NCBI GenBank assembly: GCA_910585965.1
Contig: CAJUHH010000001.1
Span: 404,184 to 468,183 of the forward strand
DNA length: 64,000 nt
Reading direction: 5' to 3'
DNA from: an uncultured Lachnospiraceae bacterium
Lineage (GTDB): Bacteria; Bacillota; Clostridia; Lachnospirales; Lachnospiraceae
A program made the translations under genes and the position numbers. The notes under the pieces are model-generated. The model did not search any database. It worked only from the letters and a program-made list of their open reading frames with translations, and was not told where the DNA came from. Shown in pieces: positions 33,050 to 41,994 of the stretch (within the stretch, counting starts at the first letter, position 1; the number at the start of each line of letters is the position of its first letter).

Positions 33050-33187
33050 TAAATTTTTCCCTTCAGGGTTTATTTAGAATACATAGTATTAGTATCTTAA
33101 ATACACAGTAAATACTTTGGTGGTAAGAAACTTTGACGATCCGTGACACCCTTGTTATCAAAAATATAATAAGTGTTTATGGAACAG
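33050..33187 (+). repeat. Direct repeat R, copy 3
   Basis: The third copy of the repeat at 31,591, with the same GTGACA-16-TATAAT promoter-like core. This copy faces the lipoprotein gene at 33,419. Confidence 0.75.
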
Positions 33188-33247
33188 TTTTTATAGCCAT
33201 TTAATATTTGAGAAATTTCCCTCAAAACCGTTCCAATCTCCCCGATA

Positions 33248-33276
33248 TTGACTAATATTTGGATATGCGCTACAAT
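33248..33276 (+). promoter_or_regulatory. Promoter of the lipoprotein gene
   Basis: TTGACT (33,248-33,253), 17 bp, TACAAT (33,271-33,276). It gives a 5' leader of about 135 nt before ATG 33,419. Confidence 0.65.
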
Positions 33277-33418
33277 TTAATAGGGGTAAAATATTGAACA
33301 TATATAACAAATTGCACATATTACAATGTTTTGATTATGTTTTTTGATTCCCTGTCTATAATAGAATAACTTGCCTATAAAAAGGGTAGAAAAATTTAAT
33401 GTTGGAAGGAGAAATAAC

Positions 33419-34261
33419 ATGATGAAAAAAAGAATAATAAGCATTGCAGCAGTATTTCTTGCTATGGCTATGGCGGGGACATCACTGACAGGATGCGGAA
33501 CACAGGCAAAAGCTACGGATGCAGTAGTGGAAGATGGGGATACTATTGTTGTGAATGAAGGAGAAAAAGAAGCTGTTTCAGAGGAAGCAGTTATCGAAGC
33601 GGAAGATGAAATCAAAGATACAGAAATGGTCGGTGGAGAAGAAACGGCTCCTGCCTTTGCGGGGGCTGAAAACGACAGCATAGTTCTATATGCAGAAATT
33701 GCTGAATATGGGGAATATGGTCCTCAAAAAGATAAGGCTTTTGAAGCTGTAAACAATACATTTACAGCATATGACGATCTCCCTGTTTTCAACGGGGATG
33801 GAATTGAGGTTGGATACATTAAAAATGGTTCTACTGTAACTTTTACAGGATATGCATCTAATGCATGGGCAAGGTTTGAAAACCCTATTGCTGGCACAGA
33901 TTATGATTATCTTTATGCCTTTAAAGAATATGCAGAAAATAGCAATTATATTGAAACAAGGCTTTCCTCAGACGAAATGAGGCAGCTTATCATTGATGAT
34001 CTCAATAAGAGGGACGAAAATGAATTTCCTGTTATTTTGGATGCACCTGATGCGGATATGGAAGTATATGAATGCAGGATTTCAAGAGAAAACGATCCTA
34101 CACTGTTGGATTATAGGCTGCGGGAGGCATTGCATATGGATGCATCCTATGTATCGAATTATATGACTTATTATGTTGAGTGTGAGGAAGACGAGGATTA
34201 CATCAACTGCAAAATTTATTATAAGGATTCTTATGATGAATGGGCAGGCCAGAACAACTAA
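33419..34261 (+). CDS. Lipoprotein with SH3-like segment
   Basis: This 280-aa protein has a signal peptide ending in the lipobox LTGC (MAMAGTSLTGCGTQAKA), so it is anchored to the outer face of the membrane through Cys. An acidic linker follows, then a region YIKNGSTVTFTGYASNAWAR like a bacterial SH3 repeat and a mixed C-terminal domain. The start at 33419 follows GGAAGGAGAAATAAC. It is probably functionally related to the next lipoprotein and the giant surface protein, all expressed in the same direction. A terminator follows at 34,270. Confidence 0.75.
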   Translation: MMKKRIISIAAVFLAMAMAGTSLTGCGTQAKATDAVVEDGDTIVVNEGEKEAVSEEAVIEAEDEIKDTEMVGGEETAPAFAGAENDSIVLYAEIAEYGEYGPQKDKAFEAVNNTFTAYDDLPVFNGDGIEVGYIKNGSTVTFTGYASNAWARFENPIAGTDYDYLYAFKEYAENSNYIETRLSSDEMRQLIIDDLNKRDENEFPVILDAPDADMEVYECRISRENDPTLLDYRLREALHMDASYVSNYMTYYVECEEDEDYINCKIYYKDSYDEWAGQNN

Positions 34262-34269
34262 ATAATGAC

Positions 34270-34302
34270 AAGGGCAACCCTTAAACGGGTTGTTCTTTTA
34301 TT
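34270..34302 (+). terminator. Terminator of lipoprotein 1
   Basis: AGGGCAACCC pairs with GGGTTGTTCT, followed by TTTATT. Confidence 0.7.
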
Positions 34303-34399
34303 ATTTTTATAAAAATTGAAAAGGCATCTATAATATATAAGCTAAAAATAAAAGGCTGTTTTAGTTTATAAAAATATTGTTTGGAAGGAGACTGTAATT

Positions 34400-35302
34400 A
34401 TGAAGAAAAAAATGATTGCACTGATGATAATACTGGCAATGTTGACGGCTGGATGTGGTAATAAAGTTCCTGCTTCTGTGGATAAAGAAACAGCAACAGA
34501 ATCCATTGCTATGGATGAAACCGATGACAAAACAGAATGTCCAAAGAAAACAGAGGAAAGTAAAGAATCTGAAAAAGACGTTGATTCCTTGGTTCAGAAT
34601 CCGAACGAAGCTGATTTGAACTTGAAAGAGTATGAATATAGTTTTGAGGACAGAAATGTTGACAGCAGTGGTACTCCAGTCATTCCGTTTGGGGATTTTA
34701 AAGGATGTGGGGACATATTCTATCTGACAGACAGTGTTGATCTTTATATTGACAATGGCTCTTGCATTGGTTATATGAAGCCAGACATAGAAATCGTAGC
34801 TATTATGGAGTATGAGGATTGGTACTACATTGATTTGGCAGGGAAAGCCCGTTTTGTAAAAGCATCCGATGTGGAAGCAAATGGTTTTGCAGGGACAAAG
34901 CAGGAATATAACGATTTTGTTAATCCCCCTGCTGTAGAGGAAACTCCTGAGGAAGACCTACCTCCTACAGTTCCTGAAACTCCTCCAGTTGATGTTCCTC
35001 CTGCCGAAGAGCCAACAGAGCAGATTCAGGCAAGCAGCAAGTATACACCTGATGAAGCTATTGCTGTATATCGATCGATGATGGAAGCAGGTGGAATTAC
35101 TTGGAATCCTTCATTAAAAGATGGTGGTAGTTGGGGTACAGGCTGGATTTATCTTGAAAAAGGGCAGCCTGAATGGTTAGCATCTACTGATTTGGAATCT
35201 TTTGCAATGGGTGATAGTGTTGGAAACCCGTGGACATCCTATTATCTCGAAGTAACAAGTTCTGATGAAAATGCTGTATATATTACAATGTGGGCAGATT
35301 AA
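34400..35302 (+). CDS. Lipoprotein with SH3-like and C-terminal domains
   Basis: This 300-aa protein has a lipobox LTAGC at about residues 15-19. An acidic, Thr/Glu/Lys-rich linker leads to an SH3-like region (CIGYMKPDIEIVAIMEYEDW). A Pro/Glu-rich hinge (about residues 175-215) is followed by a C-terminal domain beginning YTPDEAIAVYRSMMEAGGI. Hinge and architecture suggest a wall-spanning lipoprotein. The ribosome site is GGAAGGAGACTGTAATT. A terminator follows at 35,312. Confidence 0.75.
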   Translation: MKKKMIALMIILAMLTAGCGNKVPASVDKETATESIAMDETDDKTECPKKTEESKESEKDVDSLVQNPNEADLNLKEYEYSFEDRNVDSSGTPVIPFGDFKGCGDIFYLTDSVDLYIDNGSCIGYMKPDIEIVAIMEYEDWYYIDLAGKARFVKASDVEANGFAGTKQEYNDFVNPPAVEETPEEDLPPTVPETPPVDVPPAEEPTEQIQASSKYTPDEAIAVYRSMMEAGGITWNPSLKDGGSWGTGWIYLEKGQPEWLASTDLESFAMGDSVGNPWTSYYLEVTSSDENAVYITMWAD

Positions 35303-35311
35303 TTAAAATTA

Positions 35312-35341
35312 GAGGTCTCAGAGAAATCTGGGATCTTTTTT
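35312..35341 (+). terminator. Terminator of lipoprotein 2
   Basis: GAGGTCTCAGA pairs, with G-U pairs, to TCTGGGATCTTTTTT. Confidence 0.65.
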
Positions 35342-35507
35342 ATGAGATTTAAAAAATTTTGTATTTATGAAGAAAATATTCAAACATTCCATTTTTGATA
35401 ATAAAAGCAATTTCATTTATTTATAATAAAGAGTAAAAATAAATATTAAAATTTGAAATATTTGAAAGGAGGAAACACTAAGAGATACCACTCTTTAAAA
35501 AAAATAT

Positions 35508-38500
35508 ATGAAAAATACATTATTAAATAAAATCAGACAAATTATATTCGTTCTTCTGTTTGGAACATTCGCTTCTGTTCCTCTTGCAGCGAATGCTTCA
35601 GAGATTCCAGTTCAATTTCTTGGGGCATATAATTTTCAAGACCACAGAGGAATGATTACAAAAATAAATGGAAAATATGTTTATTGTATTGAAAGGGGAA
35701 ACCCGTTCCGAAGTGCGTGTTCTGATATGCAGATGATTTATGTCGATAAGATTACATCAGGAGGAGGATGGGGCGGTACGTATGAGCATGAAGGTTATCT
35801 GTCCGAAACAGCTCCTTATTTATATGCATTTGGAGAAGATTCAGATGAATATTATGTGTGGCGCGGATGGGGTCAGTGGGAGATAAACAGCGACCATACG
35901 GATGCCGTCCAAGTCGGAACTGACGGGGCGCCTTCTTCCACTGTTTGGTATGAAGAATTTGACGAGGATAAGCTGGATGATGAAGATCCAAAATGGGAGA
36001 ATAGATATCCGTCAGGCCTAAATGGAATTATACCCATAAGGAAATTTTTTACAGAAGTAAAAATGGCTTTTAATGATGGCAGCAAGTTGACAGGGCACGA
36101 AGGCGCAGTTGAACCATATCCGACAAATGTAAAGAGAATTGCATATTCGGATGCAGGATTTTCAATGCCACAAGTATATGCACAGGCAATTACCAATTAT
36201 TATATTTGGGAGGATGCAGATGCAGCAGGATATTCGGAAATTGTAAAATATGGCGTGAAACAGGCATTGGATTGGGGGATCGAATTTGATTTTGTAACTA
36301 CTATGGGAGGTCAAGGCAGGACTTTAAGGCTTTTATATCAAAACTCCACTGGTAATTACGGAATACATAAAGCTTATACCTATTCGGGTACTTGTGATGG
36401 CTACATAAAAACGACCATTGGTACATATGAGGAATTAAAACTCTATCGCCAAGTTGTTTGGAAAACTACGAATATGAGGGCAATTCCAAGTTTTGCAAGT
36501 AAAATAGATGATATTGGTTCAGCTATGCCAATAAAACTTTATTGGGATGAAAATCAGCATCTTTATACGGCAACAGTATCCGACCATAATGCTATTTTAA
36601 ACTATTTTGATTTTTCTGTTCCTGGATGCAGTGTTACAAACAACGGGGATGGAACTTTGACAATCAGTACACCAAACCAGATTGGAATAGCAACAAGCTC
36701 TGCATCCCAAAGTAGGCTAGAACCTGCTGACGGAGTATTTAAACTGCCCAGTTTTTTCAGGTGGGTAAAAGAAGGAACTGTTGCAACATTTAAATATACA
36801 ATGTTATCTGCGGATAGAAACGGAAGAGACGATGGACAGTTTGAAGAAGCGGGCGATAACGGCGAAGGCCCAGGAAGAAGGAGATTGACAGGGTTTGTAT
36901 ATAACCATAGTCATGATTATTCTCCTGCATGTAATTGGTTTTGTAACAGGAACCCAAAAGATGTAACCCATTGCACTCTTGAGACCAGAGAGGATTATAA
37001 CAACTGTCAAGAGGAGGATAATGCAGGCTGGAATGATCCGACATGGACTGATGAGGAAGGAAATGTGCATGGAGGAGACCATCATTATAGACACGAACAT
37101 CATTCGGGATGCCATACCCACCATGAGGAATGCTGGCATATGTATACATGCCCTTATTATAAAAACAATGAAGCAACAGGATTTGAGTTCCTGAATAGTG
37201 CAATGCCTAATATAGGAAGGGATGCTTGTGAAAGAATCTGGTGCTGTGGAAAGCAGCATTTCAATATTGAACCAGCAGACATTTCAGGGACATATATTGA
37301 CTGGCAGGACTTGGCAGGGGAGTATGTGGACGAACAAAAACTGATTGATCCTGAAATCTGCTATATCAAAGTGGAAACTGTTCCGCATGAATTCCCTGCT
37401 GAAACGGATACGGAAATCTTGTTAATTGCAGACCATGATGAATGGAATAATCTGACTTATACTGCTCCGAATGGAAAAGTGATTAAACATGCCGACCATT
37501 TAAGAGTGGGTGAAAAGTATTATCTAAAATACATTTATTCCTATAGAGGTGCATCCAAAGGATTCAGGATTGAATTTTCTCTAGAAAATAAACCATATTA
37601 CCAATATAATTATCTGGCAAGGATGCAGAAACCTGAAAATAATAAATCTATTTATGAACTTAGAACGGGGCTTTCGGGGGACAGGTTCTCTCAGGGTTCC
37701 ATATCTGTTCCGCATGCGAAACTGGTGCAGGATTTAACCGACATAAAGATTAGGGGACTATACCAGACTCCTGAAACTGCTTATACACTAAACGGGACAT
37801 ATTCTTGGGACAGTGGTTCTTCTTGGAATGACAGGATTTATTTAGATGCATTGGTTATTGACCAATTTGATGATAATTATGACAATAAAGAAACAGGAAG
37901 CATTGCATCAAATAATGCATCCCCATTAAGAACTGATTTCACGGTATCCAAGCCCAGTCACAATAACATGCTTGTGGTTTGGGAGTTTGACACAGAGCCA
38001 GAGGTATTCAGCTCCGCGCTTGTTTATGGCACGGCATACATAGAAGTTGCTGAAAATGACAATTTTACAAAGAATTATTTTGATGAAGCCTACAGCTATG
38101 CGAAGGACAAGATGGCTGCAACACAGTATACAAATTGGTTCTATAATTTTGAAGACCATAATAATGTTGGCGGGGTTGGCTATTTCAGTTCTGAATATAT
38201 TGGTCCAGGTGGACCGCAATCCAACAATCCTGTTCCAAACCATACTGTATATACACAGAATAACGAATATAGGACTTATGCAATCAAAAATAAGGTTTGG
38301 CAGTCAGATGTTGATATTAAGGTATCAAATTTTGTACAGAATACGGGCGCGGGCATCACGGAGCATATCTATCAGGAAAGAGGCAGGGACAGCCACGATC
38401 TCAACTATAATCTGTATTATACGATTGATGTGGAGAACCCGAAAGCTACCATCTATGAGAACAAGCAGAAGTCACATGATGGAAAGACAGAAAATGATGT

Positions 38501-40112
38501 AAAGACAACTCCATATGATACAGCTTCGGATGTAAATGAATTCGATGTAAACACTATGGTTTCATGGGGAGCAACGGGAGCGGCGCAGACAGGAGCATCT
38601 TATGGAAATACAGTTGTTGTAGACCATATAAAAACAGGAAGAACTTATATCCAAAGGGAAATTCCCACAGTACTTGCGGCTATGACAAGTCATCCAAAGG
38701 AAACCATGGGATTTAAGATTTATCCAAACCATGACAGATTGATTTATGAAGATCATTATACAGGAGTGAATATAAGCGGCGGGGATATCAATAGAAAGGT
38801 AACGGTAAGCGTGAAAGATGGATATTATCCACCAAATGAGCAGACGGCAGTTTCTGATATTTTCCCTGCTATGAATCCGAATATAAAGGAAATGCAGCCA
38901 CAGAATATCAGCGGCTCCGATAATGTGCCTGACCAGTACCAGCAGGATGACAATACTTTGCACCATATGAACCCGACAACTGCATTCCAGATAAAATTGA
39001 GCAATGGGGATACAAAAACTATTGTGGACAGCCATACAAAGAGCTACACACAATATGACTTTGAATACAATCCTAACAACAGAAGCAATAAGGCAACATT
39101 CCCTGGCAACAGACATTCTATTATGTTCTTCAAGTATTCAAAGACAAATTATGGCTATAATGGAAACAGTATTCAGTCTGCTGTTGGCGAATTTAGGAAT
39201 TCCAATAAGACGCAGACGGAAAGCTATTACATTAGCCAGGTGCTGTTCAAGAGCAACTATACTTCCAAATATAAGAAGGAACTCGAGCACCAAGGGGCAG
39301 ATTATATTGAAGATTTTGATGCACACGGCAACCTTACAGATGCTTGGATTGATATGGTGAACCAAAACAAGTTTGCCATTGTATCTGCAGGACAGGGCTT
39401 TGAACTTAGAGTAACACTGAAATATGAAAACAGCTACTTGACACAGTATTTGTCAAGATATTTTGGCCAAGATGACGGACAAAATGATATCATCGGTACT
39501 TCAAACAGGGTGCAGAAGAACTACCTCACAAGTACAACTGAAAAAGGCAGACAGTTCGCTAATATCAGTTCCTTAACGGGCAAGGATGGAAGAACTGTTC
39601 CGTATTACAAAGATACGGAGAGAGCTTATATCAGCAGCAACAGTATTTTGGACAGATTGGCAGTAAACCTTGTGACTGGCTCCAATGTCTTTAATGACTT
39701 GTATGTATTTATGAGCGACAATCCTGATACAGTTTACAGTTATTCAGGTCTCTATGATACCCCTGTTGTATTTGAAAGAAATATCAAATACAGCGATGAT
39801 TTTTCAGTAACAACAGTAACTTATACTATGTGTGCAAGTCAAGAAAATGGCATAGCAAGCAGGATGCAGGACATGAAGTTCTATACCAATCAGCTTGCTC
39901 CTGATAAGAGGACACCTGGCATCGTAGAGGGCTCTTATGATGTAAGTGCCAATGGAGAACACAGCATTACAATCTGGACTCCGATTGTTGCGGCTACTCC
40001 GTTTGACTATCCGAATGCGGTGCAGGAAAGATATATCGGCGATGCAATAGAGCTTGGCTATACCATCAAGACCACAGGCGCGGATGATAGCATTGTGCAT
40101 ATTGTGCAGTAA
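35508..40112 (+). CDS. Giant secreted thioester-domain-like surface protein
   Basis: This 1,534-aa protein has a signal peptide (cleavage after about residue 30, ANA-SEI). The N-terminal part has the layout of Gram-positive thioester domains: Cys60 in GKYVYCIERG and the partner motif QAITNYYIWE near 225-232. The usual TQxxIW Gln is Asn here (about N229), so the bond may not form. Residues about 465-585 are extraordinarily rich in His and Cys (HHYRHEHHSGCHTHHEECWH). Long beta-rich domains follow. There is no LPXTG or C-terminal membrane helix. Start ATG 35508 has no close ribosome site; AAAGGAGG is about 35 bp upstream with an AAGAG/CTCTT hairpin between. A relic of a paralogue lies at 14,321. 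Confidence 0.7.
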   Translation: MKNTLLNKIRQIIFVLLFGTFASVPLAANASEIPVQFLGAYNFQDHRGMITKINGKYVYCIERGNPFRSACSDMQMIYVDKITSGGGWGGTYEHEGYLSETAPYLYAFGEDSDEYYVWRGWGQWEINSDHTDAVQVGTDGAPSSTVWYEEFDEDKLDDEDPKWENRYPSGLNGIIPIRKFFTEVKMAFNDGSKLTGHEGAVEPYPTNVKRIAYSDAGFSMPQVYAQAITNYYIWEDADAAGYSEIVKYGVKQALDWGIEFDFVTTMGGQGRTLRLLYQNSTGNYGIHKAYTYSGTCDGYIKTTIGTYEELKLYRQVVWKTTNMRAIPSFASKIDDIGSAMPIKLYWDENQHLYTATVSDHNAILNYFDFSVPGCSVTNNGDGTLTISTPNQIGIATSSASQSRLEPADGVFKLPSFFRWVKEGTVATFKYTMLSADRNGRDDGQFEEAGDNGEGPGRRRLTGFVYNHSHDYSPACNWFCNRNPKDVTHCTLETREDYNNCQEEDNAGWNDPTWTDEEGNVHGGDHHYRHEHHSGCHTHHEECWHMYTCPYYKNNEATGFEFLNSAMPNIGRDACERIWCCGKQHFNIEPADISGTYIDWQDLAGEYVDEQKLIDPEICYIKVETVPHEFPAETDTEILLIADHDEWNNLTYTAPNGKVIKHADHLRVGEKYYLKYIYSYRGASKGFRIEFSLENKPYYQYNYLARMQKPENNKSIYELRTGLSGDRFSQGSISVPHAKLVQDLTDIKIRGLYQTPETAYTLNGTYSWDSGSSWNDRIYLDALVIDQFDDNYDNKETGSIASNNASPLRTDFTVSKPSHNNMLVVWEFDTEPEVFSSALVYGTAYIEVAENDNFTKNYFDEAYSYAKDKMAATQYTNWFYNFEDHNNVGGVGYFSSEYIGPGGPQSNNPVPNHTVYTQNNEYRTYAIKNKVWQSDVDIKVSNFVQNTGAGITEHIYQERGRDSHDLNYNLYYTIDVENPKATIYENKQKSHDGKTENDVKTTPYDTASDVNEFDVNTMVSWGATGAAQTGASYGNTVVVDHIKTGRTYIQREIPTVLAAMTSHPKETMGFKIYPNHDRLIYEDHYTGVNISGGDINRKVTVSVKDGYYPPNEQTAVSDIFPAMNPNIKEMQPQNISGSDNVPDQYQQDDNTLHHMNPTTAFQIKLSNGDTKTIVDSHTKSYTQYDFEYNPNNRSNKATFPGNRHSIMFFKYSKTNYGYNGNSIQSAVGEFRNSNKTQTESYYISQVLFKSNYTSKYKKELEHQGADYIEDFDAHGNLTDAWIDMVNQNKFAIVSAGQGFELRVTLKYENSYLTQYLSRYFGQDDGQNDIIGTSNRVQKNYLTSTTEKGRQFANISSLTGKDGRTVPYYKDTERAYISSNSILDRLAVNLVTGSNVFNDLYVFMSDNPDTVYSYSGLYDTPVVFERNIKYSDDFSVTTVTYTMCASQENGIASRMQDMKFYTNQLAPDKRTPGIVEGSYDVSANGEHSITIWTPIVAATPFDYPNAVQERYIGDAIELGYTIKTTGADDSIVHIVQ

Positions 40113-40118
40113 AAATAA

Positions 40119-40149
40119 AGGACTTCTCTTAATTGGGGAGTTCTTTTTA
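40119..40149 (+). terminator. Terminator of the giant surface protein gene
   Basis: AGGACTTCTC/GGGGAGTTCT stem followed by TTTT; the same hairpin recurs after the next two genes. Confidence 0.7.
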
Positions 40150-40238
40150 TGAGACGGAATATTTGCCAGTGAAGCATCTAAAATAGGATAACTATATTTA
40201 GATGAAAGGATATGCATAATGCATGGATGGTGGAGAAA
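40150..40238 (+). repeat. Conserved leader unit repeated before each DUF7666-like gene
   Basis: About 90 bp, near-identical copies of which lie at 40,928-41,016 and 41,906-41,994. It contains GGAATATTT, then the inverted repeat CATCTAAAATAGGATAACTA...TTTAGATG and an AAAGGATATGCATA segment. It is placed between the previous terminator and each gene, so it likely carries the promoter and a regulatory hairpin. Confidence 0.65.
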
Positions 40239-40889
40239 ATGAAAGGTTATAAAGCGCTGGATAAAGACATGAGGGCAGTTTATGGAAACGGGATGCAGTT
40301 TGAATTGGGAAAAGAATATATGGTAACAGGAAAAATAATTCTTTACAAAAATGGATTCCATTTCTGCAAAAGGATTGAATATTTAAACTGTTGTTATGAC
40401 ATTAAAGAGAGCAGGATATTTGAAGTAGAAGCATATGGGGATATTATCATTGACCATCAAATATATGTTTCGGGTAATATATACTTAAAAAGAGAACTGC
40501 CAAAAGAAGAAATAAAAAATTATTTTGAGCAGAATCAGCAGCTTATTTATAGTGAGCAAGATGATGTCAGGTTGGCAGTAGCGGAACAAGGTTATGGCTT
40601 GGATGTGCTTGTTCGTGATAAAAGTTTGCTGGTCAGGGCTGCAGTAGCAAAGCAGGGCTATGGCTTGGATATACTTATCCGTGATGAGGATTGGCAAGTC
40701 AGGGCTACAGTAGCTAAACAAGGTTATGGTCTGGATGTGCTTGTCCATGATGAGGACTGGTATGTTAGGTTGGCAGTAGCAGAACAGGGTTATGGATTGA
40801 ATGAACTTGTTCATGATCAGAATTTTTATGTAAGCGAGGCAGCTAAAGAAATGGCTGTTAGGAGCAAAGCTGATGATACGGGGCAGTAA
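40239..40889 (+). CDS. DUF7666-like protein with ~22-aa repeats, paralogue 1
   Basis: This 216-aa protein has an N-terminal domain of about 95 residues (MKGYKALDKDMRAVYGNGMQ, FELGKEYMVTG, NGFHFCKRIEYLNCCY, SRIFEVEA) resembling DUF7666. Four full repeats of a 22-residue unit follow, with the pattern D.D..VR..VA.QGYGLD.LV, plus a degenerate end unit. The repeats look like LRV/HEAT-type helical repeats that would form a solenoid. The start at 40239 follows GGTGGAGAAA and matches the only possible start of paralogue 3; an ATG at 40212 is in frame. Cytosolic; function unknown. Confidence 0.65.
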   Translation: MKGYKALDKDMRAVYGNGMQFELGKEYMVTGKIILYKNGFHFCKRIEYLNCCYDIKESRIFEVEAYGDIIIDHQIYVSGNIYLKRELPKEEIKNYFEQNQQLIYSEQDDVRLAVAEQGYGLDVLVRDKSLLVRAAVAKQGYGLDILIRDEDWQVRATVAKQGYGLDVLVHDEDWYVRLAVAEQGYGLNELVHDQNFYVSEAAKEMAVRSKADDTGQ

Positions 40890-40896
40890 AAAATAA

Positions 40897-40927
40897 AGAA
40901 CTTCTCTTAATTGGGAAGTTCTTTTTA
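40897..40927 (+). terminator. Terminator of paralogue 1
   Basis: GAACTTCTC/GGGAAGTTC stem followed by TTTTT. Confidence 0.75.
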
Positions 40928-41016
40928 GTATACGGAATATTTGTCGGCGAAGCATCTAAAATAGGATAACTATATTTAAATGGAAGGATATGCATAATGC
41001 ATGGATGGTGAAGAAA

Positions 41017-41868
41017 ATGAAAGGTTATAAAGCGTTGGATAAAGACATGAGGGCAGTTTATGGAAACGGAATGCAGTTTGAGTTGAGAAACTGGTATACA
41101 GTAGCAGGGGATGTAGTCCCCTGTGAGAATGGCTTTCATTTCTGTGAAAAAATCGAACATCTAAACTGCTACTATGATATAAAAGACAGCAGGGTGTTTG
41201 AAGTAGAGGCAGACGGCAATATCAAAAGAAACGGCCAGAAGTATGCAGCAGAAAGCATATGCCTTGTAAGGGAACTGTCAAAAGAGGAAATAAGAAATTA
41301 TTTTCAGCAGAACTATCAGACCATGATTGGTGATGAGGATTGGCTGGTCAGATGTGCAGCAGCGGAACAGGGTTATGGGTTAGATATTCTTATTAGTGAT
41401 AAAAATTGGAATGTCAGGGCTACGGTAGCAAAGCAGGGATACGGTTTGGATATTCTTGTTTATGACGATGATTCAGATGTCAGGCTTGCAGTAGCAAAAC
41501 AAGGCTATGGGCTGGATATGCTTGTTTATGATAAAGACTGGCGCATTAGAAAGGTAGTAGCAAAACAAGGCTATGGTTTGGACATTCTTGTTTATGACGA
41601 TGATTCAGATGTTAGGTATGCAGTAGCAGAACAGGGTTACGGCTTGGATGTGCTTGTTCATGATGAAAATTGGAAGGTTAGAGCTGCAGTGGTGGAACAA
41701 GGTTATGGTTTGGATGTGCTTGTCCATGATGAGGACTGGTATGTCAGAGGTACGGTAGCAAGACAGGGTTATGGACTGGATGTTCTTGTTCATGATCAGG
41801 ATTACTGTGTAAGAGAGATAGTTAATGAAATGGAAGCTGGGAACAAAGTCGGTGATGTAGAGCAGTAA
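41017..41868 (+). CDS. DUF7666-like protein with ~22-aa repeats, paralogue 2
   Basis: This 283-aa protein has the same N-terminal domain (YKALDKDMRAVYGNGMQFEL) and seven repeats of the D.D..VR..VA.QGYGLD.LV type plus a degenerate last unit (about residues 110-265). It is the longest of the three. The repeats are alike at DNA level (two nearly identical units lie at about 41,450-41,520 and 41,570-41,640), so copy number can change by recombination or slippage. The start at 41017 was chosen by comparison with paralogue 3. Confidence 0.65.
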   Translation: MKGYKALDKDMRAVYGNGMQFELRNWYTVAGDVVPCENGFHFCEKIEHLNCYYDIKDSRVFEVEADGNIKRNGQKYAAESICLVRELSKEEIRNYFQQNYQTMIGDEDWLVRCAAAEQGYGLDILISDKNWNVRATVAKQGYGLDILVYDDDSDVRLAVAKQGYGLDMLVYDKDWRIRKVVAKQGYGLDILVYDDDSDVRYAVAEQGYGLDVLVHDENWKVRAAVVEQGYGLDVLVHDEDWYVRGTVARQGYGLDVLVHDQDYCVREIVNEMEAGNKVGDVEQ

Positions 41869-41873
41869 AAATA

Positions 41874-41905
41874 AGGAACTTCTCTTAAATGGGGAGTTCT
41901 TTTTA
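41874..41905 (+). terminator. Terminator of paralogue 2
   Basis: GGAACTTCTC/GGGGAGTTCT stem followed by TTTT. Confidence 0.7.
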
Positions 41906-41994
41906 TGGTATGGAATATTTTTCGGTGCAACATCTAAAATAGGATAACTATATTTAGAAGAAAGGGCATACATAACGTATGATGGTAAAAGACG

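Noticed and set aside
38562..39116. 184-codon minus-strand frame inside the giant surface protein gene
   Set aside because: It is a shadow of the long plus-strand gene with no ribosome site.
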